From: Bacteroidota bacterium
Lineage (GTDB): Bacteria > Bacteroidota > Bacteroidia > Chitinophagales > Chitinophagaceae
Assembly (NCBI GenBank): GCA_029555415.1
Contig: JAKPSI010000087.1
Coordinates: forward strand, 1 to 64,000
Length of the DNA stretch: 64,000 bases
Direction of reading: 5' to 3'
A program made the translations under genes and the position numbers. The notes under the pieces were generated by a model. It was not told the DNA's origin. It saw only the letters and a list, made by a program, of their open reading frames with translations, and ran no database searches. Below are positions 53,157 through 62,200 of this stretch, piece by piece (position 1 is the first letter of the stretch; the number at the start of each line of letters is the position of its first letter).

Positions 53157-53190
53157 TCATTTACCTTTGCCCTCAAACGATAACCTGTCC

Positions 53191-54552
53191 ATGGATATTA
53201 AGAACAACATCCTCGAAACGATCGGCAACACGCCGCTCATCCGTCTCAATAAACTGACAAAGGACCTCCCCTGCACCGTACTGGCCAAAGTGGATTATTT
53301 CAATCCCGGCAACTCCATCAAGGACCGCATGGCCGTGAAAATGATCGAAGTGGCGGAACAGGAAGGGAAACTGAAACCCGGTGGTACCATCATCGAATGC
53401 ACATCCGGAAATACCGGTATGGGTCTGGCACTGGCCGCCGTGGTGAAAGGATATCATTGCATCTTCACCACTACGGATAAGCAGAGTAAGGAAAAGATGG
53501 ACATCCTGAAAGCCGTAGGTGCGGAAGTGATCGTGTGCCCGACCAATGTGGAACCGGAAGATCCGCGCAGTTATTATTCCGTAGCACGCCGCCTGGCCCG
53601 TGAGATCCCCAATTCTTTCCATTGTAATCAGTATGATAATCTGGCCAACCGACTGGCCCATTATGAAACAACGGGACCTGAACTATGGCGCCAGACCGAT
53701 GGGAAGATCACACACCTGGTTTGCACAGCAGGTACCGGTGGTACCGTAACGGGAACAGCACAGTACCTTAAAAAGATGAATCCGGATATCCAGATCTGGG
53801 CGATCGATGTCAAGGGTAGTCTGCTTACTAAATATTTCCGCACCGGCGAGATCGACATGAAGGAAGTGCATCCTTATTTCAGTGAAGGATTCGGGGAAGA
53901 CTTTGTACCGGAGAACTATGATATGAGTGTGATCGACTATTTCGAACAGGTGACGGATAAGGATGGCGCGGTGATGGCCAGGCGACTGGCCCGCGAAGAG
54001 GGATTGTTCTGCGGTTACAGCGCGGGCAGTTGTATCCAGGGACTCATGCAGCTGAAGGATAAACTGAAAAAGGACGACCTGGTGGTCTGCATCCTGCACG
54101 ACCATGGCAGCCGCTACGTTGGCAAGATCTATAATGACCAGTGGATGATCGAAAGAGGATTCCTGGACGTGAAAACATTCAGTGATATCATCAGCTCCCG
54201 TGGCGCTTCCAAGAAACTGATCACGGTGGATGCAGGACAACTTGTATATGAAGCGGTCGATCTCATGAAGAAATATGATATTGAGCATATCCCCGTTACA
54301 AAGAACAATGAACTGATCGGCGCCATCAGTGAAAGCGGTCTGTTCCAGAAGATATTCGACAACCCGGAGATCAAGAACTCCAAAGTGGGTGATGTCGTGG
54401 AGCCTTTGTTCCCGTTCGTTGAGTTTGATACGCCGGTAGAGAAACTTTCACACCTCATTAATAAGGAGAACGGGGCGGTTCTGGCCAAGGATGAGCTGGG
54501 CAGTTATCACATCGTCACCAAATATGACGTGATCCAGGCCTTCGGAAAATAG
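53191..54552 (+). CDS. Cystathionine beta-synthase / cysteine synthase with CBS domains
   Basis: A PLP enzyme of 453 residues forming cystathionine from serine and homocysteine, or cysteine from an activated serine. The N-terminus MDIKNNILETIGNTPLIRL is canonical. The PLP lysine lies in NPGNSIKDRMAVKM (about residue 45), the phosphate loop in ECTSGNTGMGLAL (about 71), and GTGGTVTGTAQYL at about 182. Two C-terminal CBS domains (about 330-453) probably bind adenosyl ligands and regulate activity. The start is fixed by homology, upstream frame being repeat-derived. Terminator immediately after. Confidence 0.92.
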   Translation: MDIKNNILETIGNTPLIRLNKLTKDLPCTVLAKVDYFNPGNSIKDRMAVKMIEVAEQEGKLKPGGTIIECTSGNTGMGLALAAVVKGYHCIFTTTDKQSKEKMDILKAVGAEVIVCPTNVEPEDPRSYYSVARRLAREIPNSFHCNQYDNLANRLAHYETTGPELWRQTDGKITHLVCTAGTGGTVTGTAQYLKKMNPDIQIWAIDVKGSLLTKYFRTGEIDMKEVHPYFSEGFGEDFVPENYDMSVIDYFEQVTDKDGAVMARRLAREEGLFCGYSAGSCIQGLMQLKDKLKKDDLVVCILHDHGSRYVGKIYNDQWMIERGFLDVKTFSDIISSRGASKKLITVDAGQLVYEAVDLMKKYDIEHIPVTKNNELIGAISESGLFQKIFDNPEIKNSKVGDVVEPLFPFVEFDTPVEKLSHLINKENGAVLAKDELGSYHIVTKYDVIQAFGK

Positions 54553-54577
54553 CACACAATAAGTGACAATACTGTTG

Positions 54578-54613
54578 AAAAAGGGGTGTTTGAACGTCAA
54601 ACACCCCTTTTTT
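54578..54613 (+). terminator. Terminator after the CBS-family gene
   Basis: A perfect 15-base stem (54578-54592 with 54598-54612; core GGGGTGTTTG) with a 5-base loop and T run. It works in both directions because of the A run on the 5' side. Confidence 0.92.
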
Positions 54614-55094
54614 CGTAGATCTACGATATGTTTTCGGGGAGTTACCGCAACTCTGTAATGGCCACTCTACGTGGTTTTCAGTAAATAATGACGTATAAAA
54701 AAGGAGCAATTTTGCTCTATGTAATTAATGAACTGCTAATTATTTTTGTCTTCCTGAATCGCCAATATCCAAGTAGAAAGACTAACAGAAATCCAGAACA
54801 GATCCTTAGAAAAACCAAAGTTTAAAATCCAAGATCCAGAAAAAACCAAAGTCCAAACCGATCCTTAGAAAAACCAAACCAAGATCCAAGTCCAATTCGA
54901 AAAACCAATCCGATCCAAGATCCAAGAAAAAACCAAACCAAGATCCAAGTCCAGTTCGAAAAACCAATCCAATCCAAGATCCAGGAAAAAACCCATCCCA
55001 AGTCCTTGAAAACCATCTGTAGTCACCGTGTCCAAATCCAATGAAAGAATTAAACGTCCGGAACCCTCCTGCTGCCTGAAAAGGTTGCAGGAGG
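54614..55094. repeat. Gene-free stretch with 59-base tandem units
   Basis: From about 54788 to 55015 the DNA is built from GATCCAA, AAACCAA and GTCCA words. A 59-base unit is clearest at 54872 and 54931, nearly identical. The strand is strongly purine/C biased (almost no T on the plus strand), and a minus-strand frame through it encodes only F, W, G and L runs, so it is not a gene. A CCTCCTGC/GCAGGAGG hairpin follows at 55065-55094. Confidence 0.78.
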
Positions 55095-55245
55095 CGCGGT
55101 GATCTTCCGGCCAACTTTCGCAACAATCATCCTCTCCGCTTTTTGGCGGATTTTTTTTGCCCCAACCTCCCCCTCCAGCCCGCTCTCCAAAAGAAATGAG
55201 GAGTACATCTTATTCAAATTCATCTTAACTAATACATCAGCACGC

Positions 55246-55300
55246 CCATTCTCCATTCTCCATTATCATTTCTCCATTATCCATTCTCCATTCTCTTTTC
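55246..55300. repeat. Heptad array before the kinase-fold-like gene
   Basis: CCATTCT/CCATTAT words, stop-free in the gene sense, ending 15 bases before the ATG. Confidence 0.85.
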
Positions 55301-55314
55301 GTAACTTTCAGGCA

Positions 55315-56430
55315 ATGAGTTTCGTCGAGAACCAGAACGCCCGGGAAGTCAAGCAAAGCGATAAACCTTCGCGCAAGAAACCCATGTACCCGGTCAATGA
55401 GCGGCTGCACCAGTATCTGGCGCAACAAGGCCGGGAAGTAAGGTTACCCGTTACTTATAATGATCTCCGCAATTTCACCTGGTCCGTTCCGCTGAAGGAC
55501 CGCAATGGCCATGACACGCTCTGGGAAAAGACATCGTATGACAGCCGCGACTGGGAATATATCCGTGACGGTCTGGTCAGGATCTACGCGATCCTCAAAA
55601 CAGAGGGCGATTTCAGTTTCATCAGTCACCTGGATGTGGCACGTATCGACTACTGCACCTTCGGCAACTCCCACCCGTTCCGGATCCGGATCGTCAATAA
55701 ATTCAACGATAACTACGACCATTATTATATCAAGATCGCGGATGCCTCAAGGATCTATGGCCTGGAACTGGAACATATCCTGTCCCCGAACCGCATGACC
55801 TTCTTCACCTGGCAGAATACACTGGTGGAAGAACACATTCCGGGTATCCCGGGTGATCTGTTCATCAAACAACTGATGGACGCACCTGATACCAATAAGA
55901 TCAGGCTCGCCAAGGAATTCGTTAAATTCAATGAGCGTTGTTTCGTCAGGCTGCTGGGTGATATGCGCAGCTATAATTTCGTGGTGGATATCACTCCGGA
56001 TGTGGAGGATTATCAGTACCGCATTCGCTGTATCGACTTCGACCAGCAATCTTATGAAGGCAGGAAGAACCTTTACCTACCGCAGTTCTTCAAAGAGAAC
56101 TATCCTTTCGTCAATCTTTGTCTCAGGCACCTGAACCGGGAATCCATCGAACAATACCAGTTCGAGGAAAGGACGATGATCACGTTCCGGCTGGCTTCCT
56201 CCCGCTACCGGATCATGGAATTGCTGGATATCATGACAGCAGATACGATCTCCCCGGATACTAAAGTGAATGAACTCAAGACCGAACTGGCGGAATACTT
56301 CGAAAACTCATCCTTCCTGAAATGCAATTCCATGGGGCAGGTGGTCAAAACGCACCTGAAGCAGTCGCTTCGTAAGAATCTGTTCCTCGTTCAGCGGAAT
56401 CTGGGAAAACAAGCGGATTCCGCCCTTTGA
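55315..56430 (+). CDS. Conserved protein with protein-kinase-like active-site motifs
   Basis: 371 residues, cytoplasmic. Not a family I can name. Residues about 211-225 (RLLGDMRSYNFVVDI) contain D216 and N221 spaced as in the HGDxxxxN catalytic loop of aminoglycoside-phosphotransferase-like kinases, and 240-243 (IDFD) match the metal-binding DFD/DFG position 20-25 residues later. Upstream, K140 in YYIKIADAS and E151/E153 could be the ATP-binding Lys-Glu pair, and EEHIPGIPGDLF resembles the hinge. The catalytic-loop His is replaced by Leu. The N-terminus is basic (about 15-25). Start at ATG 55315; the earlier open frame is heptad DNA. Substrate unknown. Confidence 0.7.
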   Translation: MSFVENQNAREVKQSDKPSRKKPMYPVNERLHQYLAQQGREVRLPVTYNDLRNFTWSVPLKDRNGHDTLWEKTSYDSRDWEYIRDGLVRIYAILKTEGDFSFISHLDVARIDYCTFGNSHPFRIRIVNKFNDNYDHYYIKIADASRIYGLELEHILSPNRMTFFTWQNTLVEEHIPGIPGDLFIKQLMDAPDTNKIRLAKEFVKFNERCFVRLLGDMRSYNFVVDITPDVEDYQYRIRCIDFDQQSYEGRKNLYLPQFFKENYPFVNLCLRHLNRESIEQYQFEERTMITFRLASSRYRIMELLDIMTADTISPDTKVNELKTELAEYFENSSFLKCNSMGQVVKTHLKQSLRKNLFLVQRNLGKQADSAL

Positions 56431-56528
56431 GCACGGTCCTTTCCCACTAACGCAAAATGGGGTATATTGCGCCCCGTTACATTGCTGCTTGCTATTTTTA
56501 CAAACACATTTAAAAAAGCAGATCCAAC

Positions 56529-57596
56529 ATGAAAAAGTACAGAGCCGGGGTATTGTTCGGCGAAGAGCTGGAAGCCCTTTACAATGACGCCAAAGCGAAC
56601 AATTTTGCCCTTCCTGCCGTCAACACCATCGGTACCAACACCATCAACGCCACCCTAGAAACAGCGGCGAAAGTGAACTCCCCCGTTATCGTTCAGTTCT
56701 CCAATGGCGGTGCCCAGTTCATTGCCGGTAAAGGCATGCCGAACGACCAGCTGCAAGGCAATATCTACGGAGCTATCTCCGGTGCCCTGCATATCCACAA
56801 CGTGGCGAAGCACTATGGTGTATCCGTTGTATTGCATACGGACCATGCTGCAAAAAAATGGCTGCCCTGGATCAGTGGTCTGATCGATGCAGGTGTACAG
56901 TTCCATAAAGAAAAAGGACAACCCCTCTTCAGTTCCCACATGCTCGATCTGAGCGAAGAACCGATCCAGGAGAATATTCATACTTCCGTTGAATTCTTCA
57001 AACGCATGCAGCCCCTCGGTATGGGTATCGAGATCGAATTGGGTGTAACAGGCGGTGAAGAAGACGGCGTAGATAACAGTGACGTTGAGAACTCCAAACT
57101 CTATACGCAGCCTGAAGATGTGGCTTATGCTTATGAAGAGCTGGGTAAGGTCGGCAAATTATTCACTGTCGCGGCCGCATTCGGCAACGTACACGGCGTG
57201 TACAAACCGGGTAATGTGGAACTGCGTCCTGTGATCCTCCACAACAGCCAGGAATACATCCAGAAGAAACATAATACAGGCGAAAAACCCGTATACTTCG
57301 TATTCCATGGTGGCAGCGGCTCCCCGCAGCATCAGATCCGCGAAGCGATCGGCTATGGTGCCATCAAGATGAATATCGATACCGACCTGCAATGGGCTTT
57401 CTGGGAAGGCATCCTGAACAATTACAAAAAGAACGAAGGATACCTGCAGGGCCAGCTCGGCAACCCCGAAGGCGAGGACAAACCGAACAAGAAGCATTAC
57501 GATCCCCGTGTATGGCTGCGTAAAGGCGAAGAGAGCTTCATCAAACGTCTGGAAGTGGCTTTTGAAGACCTGAATTGTATTAACAGAAATAGTTAA
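56529..57596 (+). CDS. fbaA: Class II fructose-1,6-bisphosphate aldolase
   Basis: A zinc-dependent aldolase of glycolysis and gluconeogenesis. 355 residues. The zinc ligands lie in VVLHTDHAAKKW (about residues 99-110), the E-rich MGIEIELGVTGGEEDGVDN loop (about 168-190), AAFGNVHGVYKPGN and VFHGGSGSPQHQI; AIGYGAIKMNIDTDLQWAF contains the phosphate-binding NxDTD. It matches the E. coli FbaA (class IIA) subgroup in length. A TATTTTTA box 29 bases upstream may be its -7 element. The last codons and the TAA stop merge into a heptad array. Confidence 0.96.
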   Translation: MKKYRAGVLFGEELEALYNDAKANNFALPAVNTIGTNTINATLETAAKVNSPVIVQFSNGGAQFIAGKGMPNDQLQGNIYGAISGALHIHNVAKHYGVSVVLHTDHAAKKWLPWISGLIDAGVQFHKEKGQPLFSSHMLDLSEEPIQENIHTSVEFFKRMQPLGMGIEIELGVTGGEEDGVDNSDVENSKLYTQPEDVAYAYEELGKVGKLFTVAAAFGNVHGVYKPGNVELRPVILHNSQEYIQKKHNTGEKPVYFVFHGGSGSPQHQIREAIGYGAIKMNIDTDLQWAFWEGILNNYKKNEGYLQGQLGNPEGEDKPNKKHYDPRVWLRKGEESFIKRLEVAFEDLNCINRNS

Positions 57597-57624
57597 TAGG
57601 TTATAGGTAAAAGGTAACAGGTAA
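57588..57624. repeat. Heptad array across the fbaA stop codon
   Basis: ATAGTTA, ATAGGTT, ATAGGTA, AAAGGTA, ACAGGTA words. The first includes the last codons (Asn, Ser) and the TAA stop of fbaA. Confidence 0.87.
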
Positions 57625-57649
57625 ACAGCCCCTGCTTTATATCATTGAG

Positions 57650-57679
57650 ATCCTGCCGGAAACGGCGGGATTTTTTTTA
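57650..57679 (+). terminator. Terminator of fbaA
   Basis: ATCCTGCCG (57650-57658) pairs with CGGCGGGAT (57663-57671, one T-G pair), loop GAAA, followed by eight T. Confidence 0.9.
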
Positions 57680-57768
57680 TAAAATGGCTTGATGGCTAAG
57701 GGAATCTCACTCCGGATTAAACCCAATGCTCAGTGCCAATTGCAAACTGCTCAAAGTTCAATCCCTCT

Positions 57769-57815
57769 CACCTATCCATTATCCATTATCATTTATCCAT
57801 TATCAATTATCCTTC
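57769..57815. repeat. Heptad array at the stop of the small lipoprotein gene
   Basis: CCATTAT/CAATTAT words; in the leftward gene's sense GATAATT supplies the last two codons (Asp-Asn) and the TGA stop. Confidence 0.85.
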
Positions 57816-58126
57816 CTTCCATTACTGATCCAGCAAAGTATCGCAGATCGCTCAGGACCAGTCAGGGTTTTCCCTATAGGCATTCGCCCGGATGCGACAG
57901 CCTGGCTTATCTGACCAGATCCATCATGTGCGGTAATATACACATCCAGCACTGGTCGTTGCACATCATCATGGCATCCGGCATCGCTGCAATATTGATG
58001 AAGAATGGGTTTCACTGTTTGGGCAAAACTGATATTAGGATCACAGGTTGAAGTATTTGTATGTGATTTACTGCAGGCAGACAGTAAAGATGTGATCAGC
58101 ATGAGAGCGTAAACATAACGAAGCAT
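57803..58126 (-). CDS. Small lipoprotein with CX4CH haem-like motif
   Basis: 107 residues with lipobox LLSAC (Cys at about 17). The sequence FAQTVKPILHQYCSDAGCHD resembles the start of single-haem cytochrome c domains of the planctomycete type (PILxxxCxxCH), but here four residues separate the cysteines. An earlier Cys (STCDPN) and a late Cys (ILCWI) could form a disulphide. The start is the ATG before the signal peptide; the frame extends 17 codons up. Either an unusual c-type haem lipoprotein or a disulphide-stabilised domain. Upstream, 58127-58326 holds only repeats and a terminator. Confidence 0.72.
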   Translation of the reverse strand: MLRYVYALMLITSLLSACSKSHTNTSTCDPNISFAQTVKPILHQYCSDAGCHDDVQRPVLDVYITAHDGSGQISQAVASGRMPIGKTLTGPERSAILCWISNGRKDN

Positions 58127-58197
58127 TGGCGAATGTAACACCTCAATATTATCCCAATATGAATAGCGGTTAACCATGTGTTAAACAACAGTAATAC

Positions 58198-58275
58198 CTA
58201 CTTTCCACTATCTATCACCTCTTACCTGTAACCTCTTACCTGTCACCAATTATCCATTATCAACCATCAATTAAT
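58198..58275. repeat. Heptad arrays downstream of the porP/sprF-like gene
   Basis: CCTCTTA/CCTGTAA words (58198-58245) followed by CCATTAT words (58248-58275). In the leftward sense both are stop-rich and lie just past the terminator. Confidence 0.83.
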
Positions 58276-58280
58276 AAAAA

Positions 58281-58304
58281 AGGCCTCCGGGATCCCGGAG
58301 GCCT
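58281..58304 (-). terminator. Palindromic terminator of the porP/sprF-like operon
   Basis: A perfect 24-base palindrome, half-site AGGCCTCCGGGA, followed on the minus strand by TTTTTT. It lies 23 bases past the stop of the leftward gene. Confidence 0.88.
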
Positions 58305-58326
58305 GCTTACTATTAAGGGCCTTTCA

Positions 58327-59223
58327 CTATTTCATGATATTATAGCGCAATACCAGTTCATGTGCGAAGGAACCGGCATCATAGATGCTGAGCGGTGAAT
58401 TGTAGATATCGAATGCATATCCTACCGTGAACTTCTTGTTGATGTTCACACCTGCGGAAAGGATGAAGCTTTGCTTTTTACGCATTGCTACACCCCACCA
58501 GAACACTTCATTATGCTCTACGTGGAAACCAGCCTGAAGATCGACAGGTGCATTGGGCAGGTAAGTGACCAGGACATGCGGTGTGATGGTGGTATTGTTA
58601 TCCACGTTCCATTTGTAACGCGCGTTGAAATAGTAGTGACGGTACAAACGGGCGGATTCCGTAGTGGTCAGGTTGCCGGTATAGAAGTCCAGTTTGGACT
58701 GCACCAGTTGTGAAACGGATGCGCCGATCTGGAGGTGTTTGCCGGTGTAAGAAAGACCAAAACCCGCGTCGAACAGGGAGCGGTTATCAGATGTACCCAG
58801 TGCCGGATCAGCACCCAGTGTGCTGCTCAGCTTGGCTCGGTCCAGTGAGAATTGCTGAAAACGTGCTTCCAGTCCCAGTGAGAAGATCCCGCCTTTACCG
58901 GTTTCAATATGCTTTGCAAAAGCAACCGTTGCACCGGTACGTGAAGTAGGTCCGGTTTTATCTGAATACAGATAACCACCCAGCCCGATCTGATGCTGCG
59001 GAAGATCCACAGAACCGAATACGGTTGATGTTTTCGGACTTCCGTCGATACCACTCCATTGGGTACGGTAAGTAGCGCCTAAGGTCACTTTCTGATCCAC
59101 CCCGGCCAGGGAAGGATTGAACAATCCACCCTGCATTTCGTACAGGGAAGAAGTATGGATCTGCTGCGCGGACGCACCGAGTACGGAACCGGCGAACAGG
59201 AATGCAAGAATATAATGTTTCAT
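58327..59223 (-). CDS. Type IX secretion membrane protein, PorP/SprF family
   Basis: 298 residues. A signal peptide (MKHYILAFLFAGSVLGASAQ) is followed by the family opening (LYEMQGGLFNPSLAGVDQKVTLGATYRTQW) and a 14-strand-type outer-membrane barrel (GLGGYLYSDKTGPT, GLGLSYTGKH-like GFGLSYTGKHLQIGASVS, VGYAFDIYNSPLS). Such proteins anchor or help export type B CTD substrates such as SprB. The substrate gene lies directly upstream, 19 bases away on the same strand, so this is a matched pair. Confidence 0.94.
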   Translation of the reverse strand: MKHYILAFLFAGSVLGASAQQIHTSSLYEMQGGLFNPSLAGVDQKVTLGATYRTQWSGIDGSPKTSTVFGSVDLPQHQIGLGGYLYSDKTGPTSRTGATVAFAKHIETGKGGIFSLGLEARFQQFSLDRAKLSSTLGADPALGTSDNRSLFDAGFGLSYTGKHLQIGASVSQLVQSKLDFYTGNLTTTESARLYRHYYFNARYKWNVDNNTTITPHVLVTYLPNAPVDLQAGFHVEHNEVFWWGVAMRKKQSFILSAGVNINKKFTVGYAFDIYNSPLSIYDAGSFAHELVLRYNIMK

Positions 59224-59242
59224 GATGTTGTTGTGTTTTGGC

Positions 59243-62200
59243 TTATCTCAAAATTGTTACGTTACCCTTCACTCCTACTTTCTTACCATTGATGAGTGTG
59301 TACTCAACGATGTAGTAGTAAGTTCCGTCTGCTACGGCTTTACCACTGAAAGTACCATCCCAGTTATTGGTATAGTTGGCATTCTCATAAACGACGTTAC
59401 CATAACGGTTGAACACCCTTACATGCACCTGTTTGCTGCAGGTACCGCCGTTGTTCGTTACGATCCAGCGGTCGTTCAGGCCATCACCATTCGGTGTAAA
59501 TGCATCCATCACTTTGATACAATCGGGCAGTACGTTCACATTCACATTATCCGCGGACACACAACCATTGGTTGCAGTTACGGTCAGCGTGTACGCGGTC
59601 GTAACTACAGGCTGTACCAGCGGAGCAAGTGAGCCTGTATTGGAACCAATGATACCCGTATTCGGTGTCCAGGTGAATGATTGTACAGGAAGGCTGGAAG
59701 AACCTGCCAGCGTTGTATAATCACCCTGAAGAATTGTAACATCCTGACCTGCATAAACAGTCGGATGCGGTTTCACGCCGATCGTAACGGTCTTGGTGAA
59801 ATTACCGCAGAAAGCATCTTTCACACTGATCACGTGATTACCTGCTGCTAAACCTGTGAAGGTATTGGCAGGCTGATAAGCCCCGCCATCGATACTGTAT
59901 GTATAAGGTGCGATACCACCAACTGCATTGATCGTCACTGCACCTTGTGCTGCATTGTCACAGGTAACAGTGAGCGCTTCAGTCATGGAAACATTGTAAG
60001 CGGTAGTATCTCCGTACTCCATGATCGCTCCGGCAGTGCTGGCCACACCAAATCCGGACACGAACAATTTGCGGTTCGCCATGGTCACACCTGCGGGAAC
60101 CGTACGGGGTGCGAAAGCAAGGTTATTGAAGATCGTACCTGTTGGAGAAAGATCCAATGTCCAGCTGGCACCGCCATTTGTGGTCTTAAGGAGCACACCA
60201 CCGGGTGTGACCACATAACCATTGTTGATATCATGGAAAAGGACAGCATTCAGGTTACCTACCGGTGAGATCGTTGGGATGTTACCCGTGATATCCACCC
60301 ATGATGCACCACCATCCGTAGTACGGTATACTCTTCTCACGGACTGACTGGTGAACATGTTACCCACTGCAAATACAACATTGTCGCTCAGTGCCTGAAT
60401 ATCGGTATAAGTGATCGCAGTATTCGGGAAGCCGGTCGGGAACTGATTGAGCGCCGGGAAAGGATTGATGCTTGTCCAGGTCGTACCTCCATCGGTCGTT
60501 TTGTAGATACCGTTACGGGAACCGGCTACATAACCCACTAAACGGCTCGGGAAAGCCATTTGTGAAAGTGTCGGTGCAGTGAATGCCGGTGTGGTGGTCG
60601 TTGCAGAAATATCAACGGTCTGCCATGTCGTTCCGCTGTTATAAGAACGGAAGAATGTAGATTTCCTGCTGGCGGTCGGAACACTGAAAGAACTGTAACC
60701 GACAGCATAAACGGTGTCGTTTCCAACGCCTGCAACATCATTCATCTGGTAGTTGACATCCGTATAAGCAGGGTCGAGTGTGGTACCTTTATCCGTTGAT
60801 TTGTATATCACTCCATTGCTGACCGCAACATAGAATTTACCTGTATTAGGATAAGCCTGCCCATTGATAGAATAGAAAGATGCAGCAAAATCGGGTCTGC
60901 TTTTATCCACCCAGGTCTTGCCACCATCTGAGGTGACTACGATCGTTGAACTACCGGAAGCAATTCCATTATTACAATCCGCAAATTCGGTTTCAGCATA
61001 ACCACCACCGGGAGCTACGAAGTTGTAATTCGTGACCCAGTTCTGCCATGCTGCTGCCATTGCATAAACACCATTGGAGCCCATGGAAAGCATTTTGCCA
61101 TCAGGAGCGATATCGAAAGCCCACGTGGAGCTTGAACTGTAATTCTGACCCTGGGGAAGACTGTTATAACGTACCCAGTTCCTGCCGGTATCACTGGAAA
61201 CCCAAAGCAAGCCATTGCCTGCCGCTGCAAACAACTGGCCCGCGCTGTTCCTGCGCATCTGATATGGGTTAGAAGCCAGTAACACCTGAGGGTTAGGGAT
61301 CGGTGTTGCATTCAGGGGCGGGAAAGGGAAATTCAAAACCTGATATTTACCTTTTTCATATCGTCCCGGCACATTCACATTCAATGTACTGTCATTCTTT
61401 CCGGTATTCACACGTACCACGGTATTATTGTTGAATGACATAAGGACAACCGTTGAATCGTTGATGATATTCATGGCACGGTATGTCTGAGCTGCGGGAG
61501 TGATATTAGCGTAACGTGAACTGCAAAGTACGGTCGCAACCGTTACACCTGTATAACCGAGCCTCTCCTTACTGAGTGAATAATCCACGATGCCATTCTT
61601 CGTTACTTTCCACAGCAAAGCTGCAGTATGCGCACCCGAAGTAGTATTGGTATTATTAGGTACACAGGTTGTTGTATTTACAGCTGGATGTGCCGGGAAT
61701 AAAGGGCTGCCTGATCCACAAACGAAACCAGTTGAATCATTGATGAATTCAATGCGGTAGATATCCTTCGCTTTCGCATCCACATTATATGCAACAGGAG
61801 CGAGATTGGGATTATTGATATAACCGATACGGGTGATTCCGTTCACTGGCGGTGCGGACAGGGAGTCCCATGTGCTGCCACCATTACGTGTAACATATAA
61901 TTTGGGAAGGGAATCAGGTGTATTGAATGTACCGCCGATATAACCTACTGTAGATGACGTGAACCAAACCGCGTTGATGGCTTTCTGGTTACCATACAGC
62001 GGATTCACTACCAGTGACCAGGTGCTACCGCCATCCGTTGTTTTGGCCAGACATCCTGAACTACCCACCGCATAAGCGATACTGGCCGTTACAAAATGTA
62101 CGTCTGCAAAAGTCGGCTTGGTCACCAAACCCGTACTGGTCGTAAATGTGAACACACCATACTTCCAGTTCAAACCGCCATCCGTGCTTTTCGCGATACC

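Noticed and set aside
53056-53190. 45-residue N-terminal extension of the CBS-family enzyme
   Set aside because: The extra residues are heptad-encoded (IIHSPFS repeats) and precede a canonical MDIKNNILETIGNTP start.
54822-55126. Open frames on the minus strand rich in Trp, Phe and Gly
   Set aside because: They are translations of the 59-base/7-base tandem array, with no start context or family resemblance.
55099-55314. 72-residue N-terminal extension of the kinase-fold-like protein
   Set aside because: It reads through a hairpin and a CCATTCT heptad array; the ATG at 55315 begins the plausible protein.
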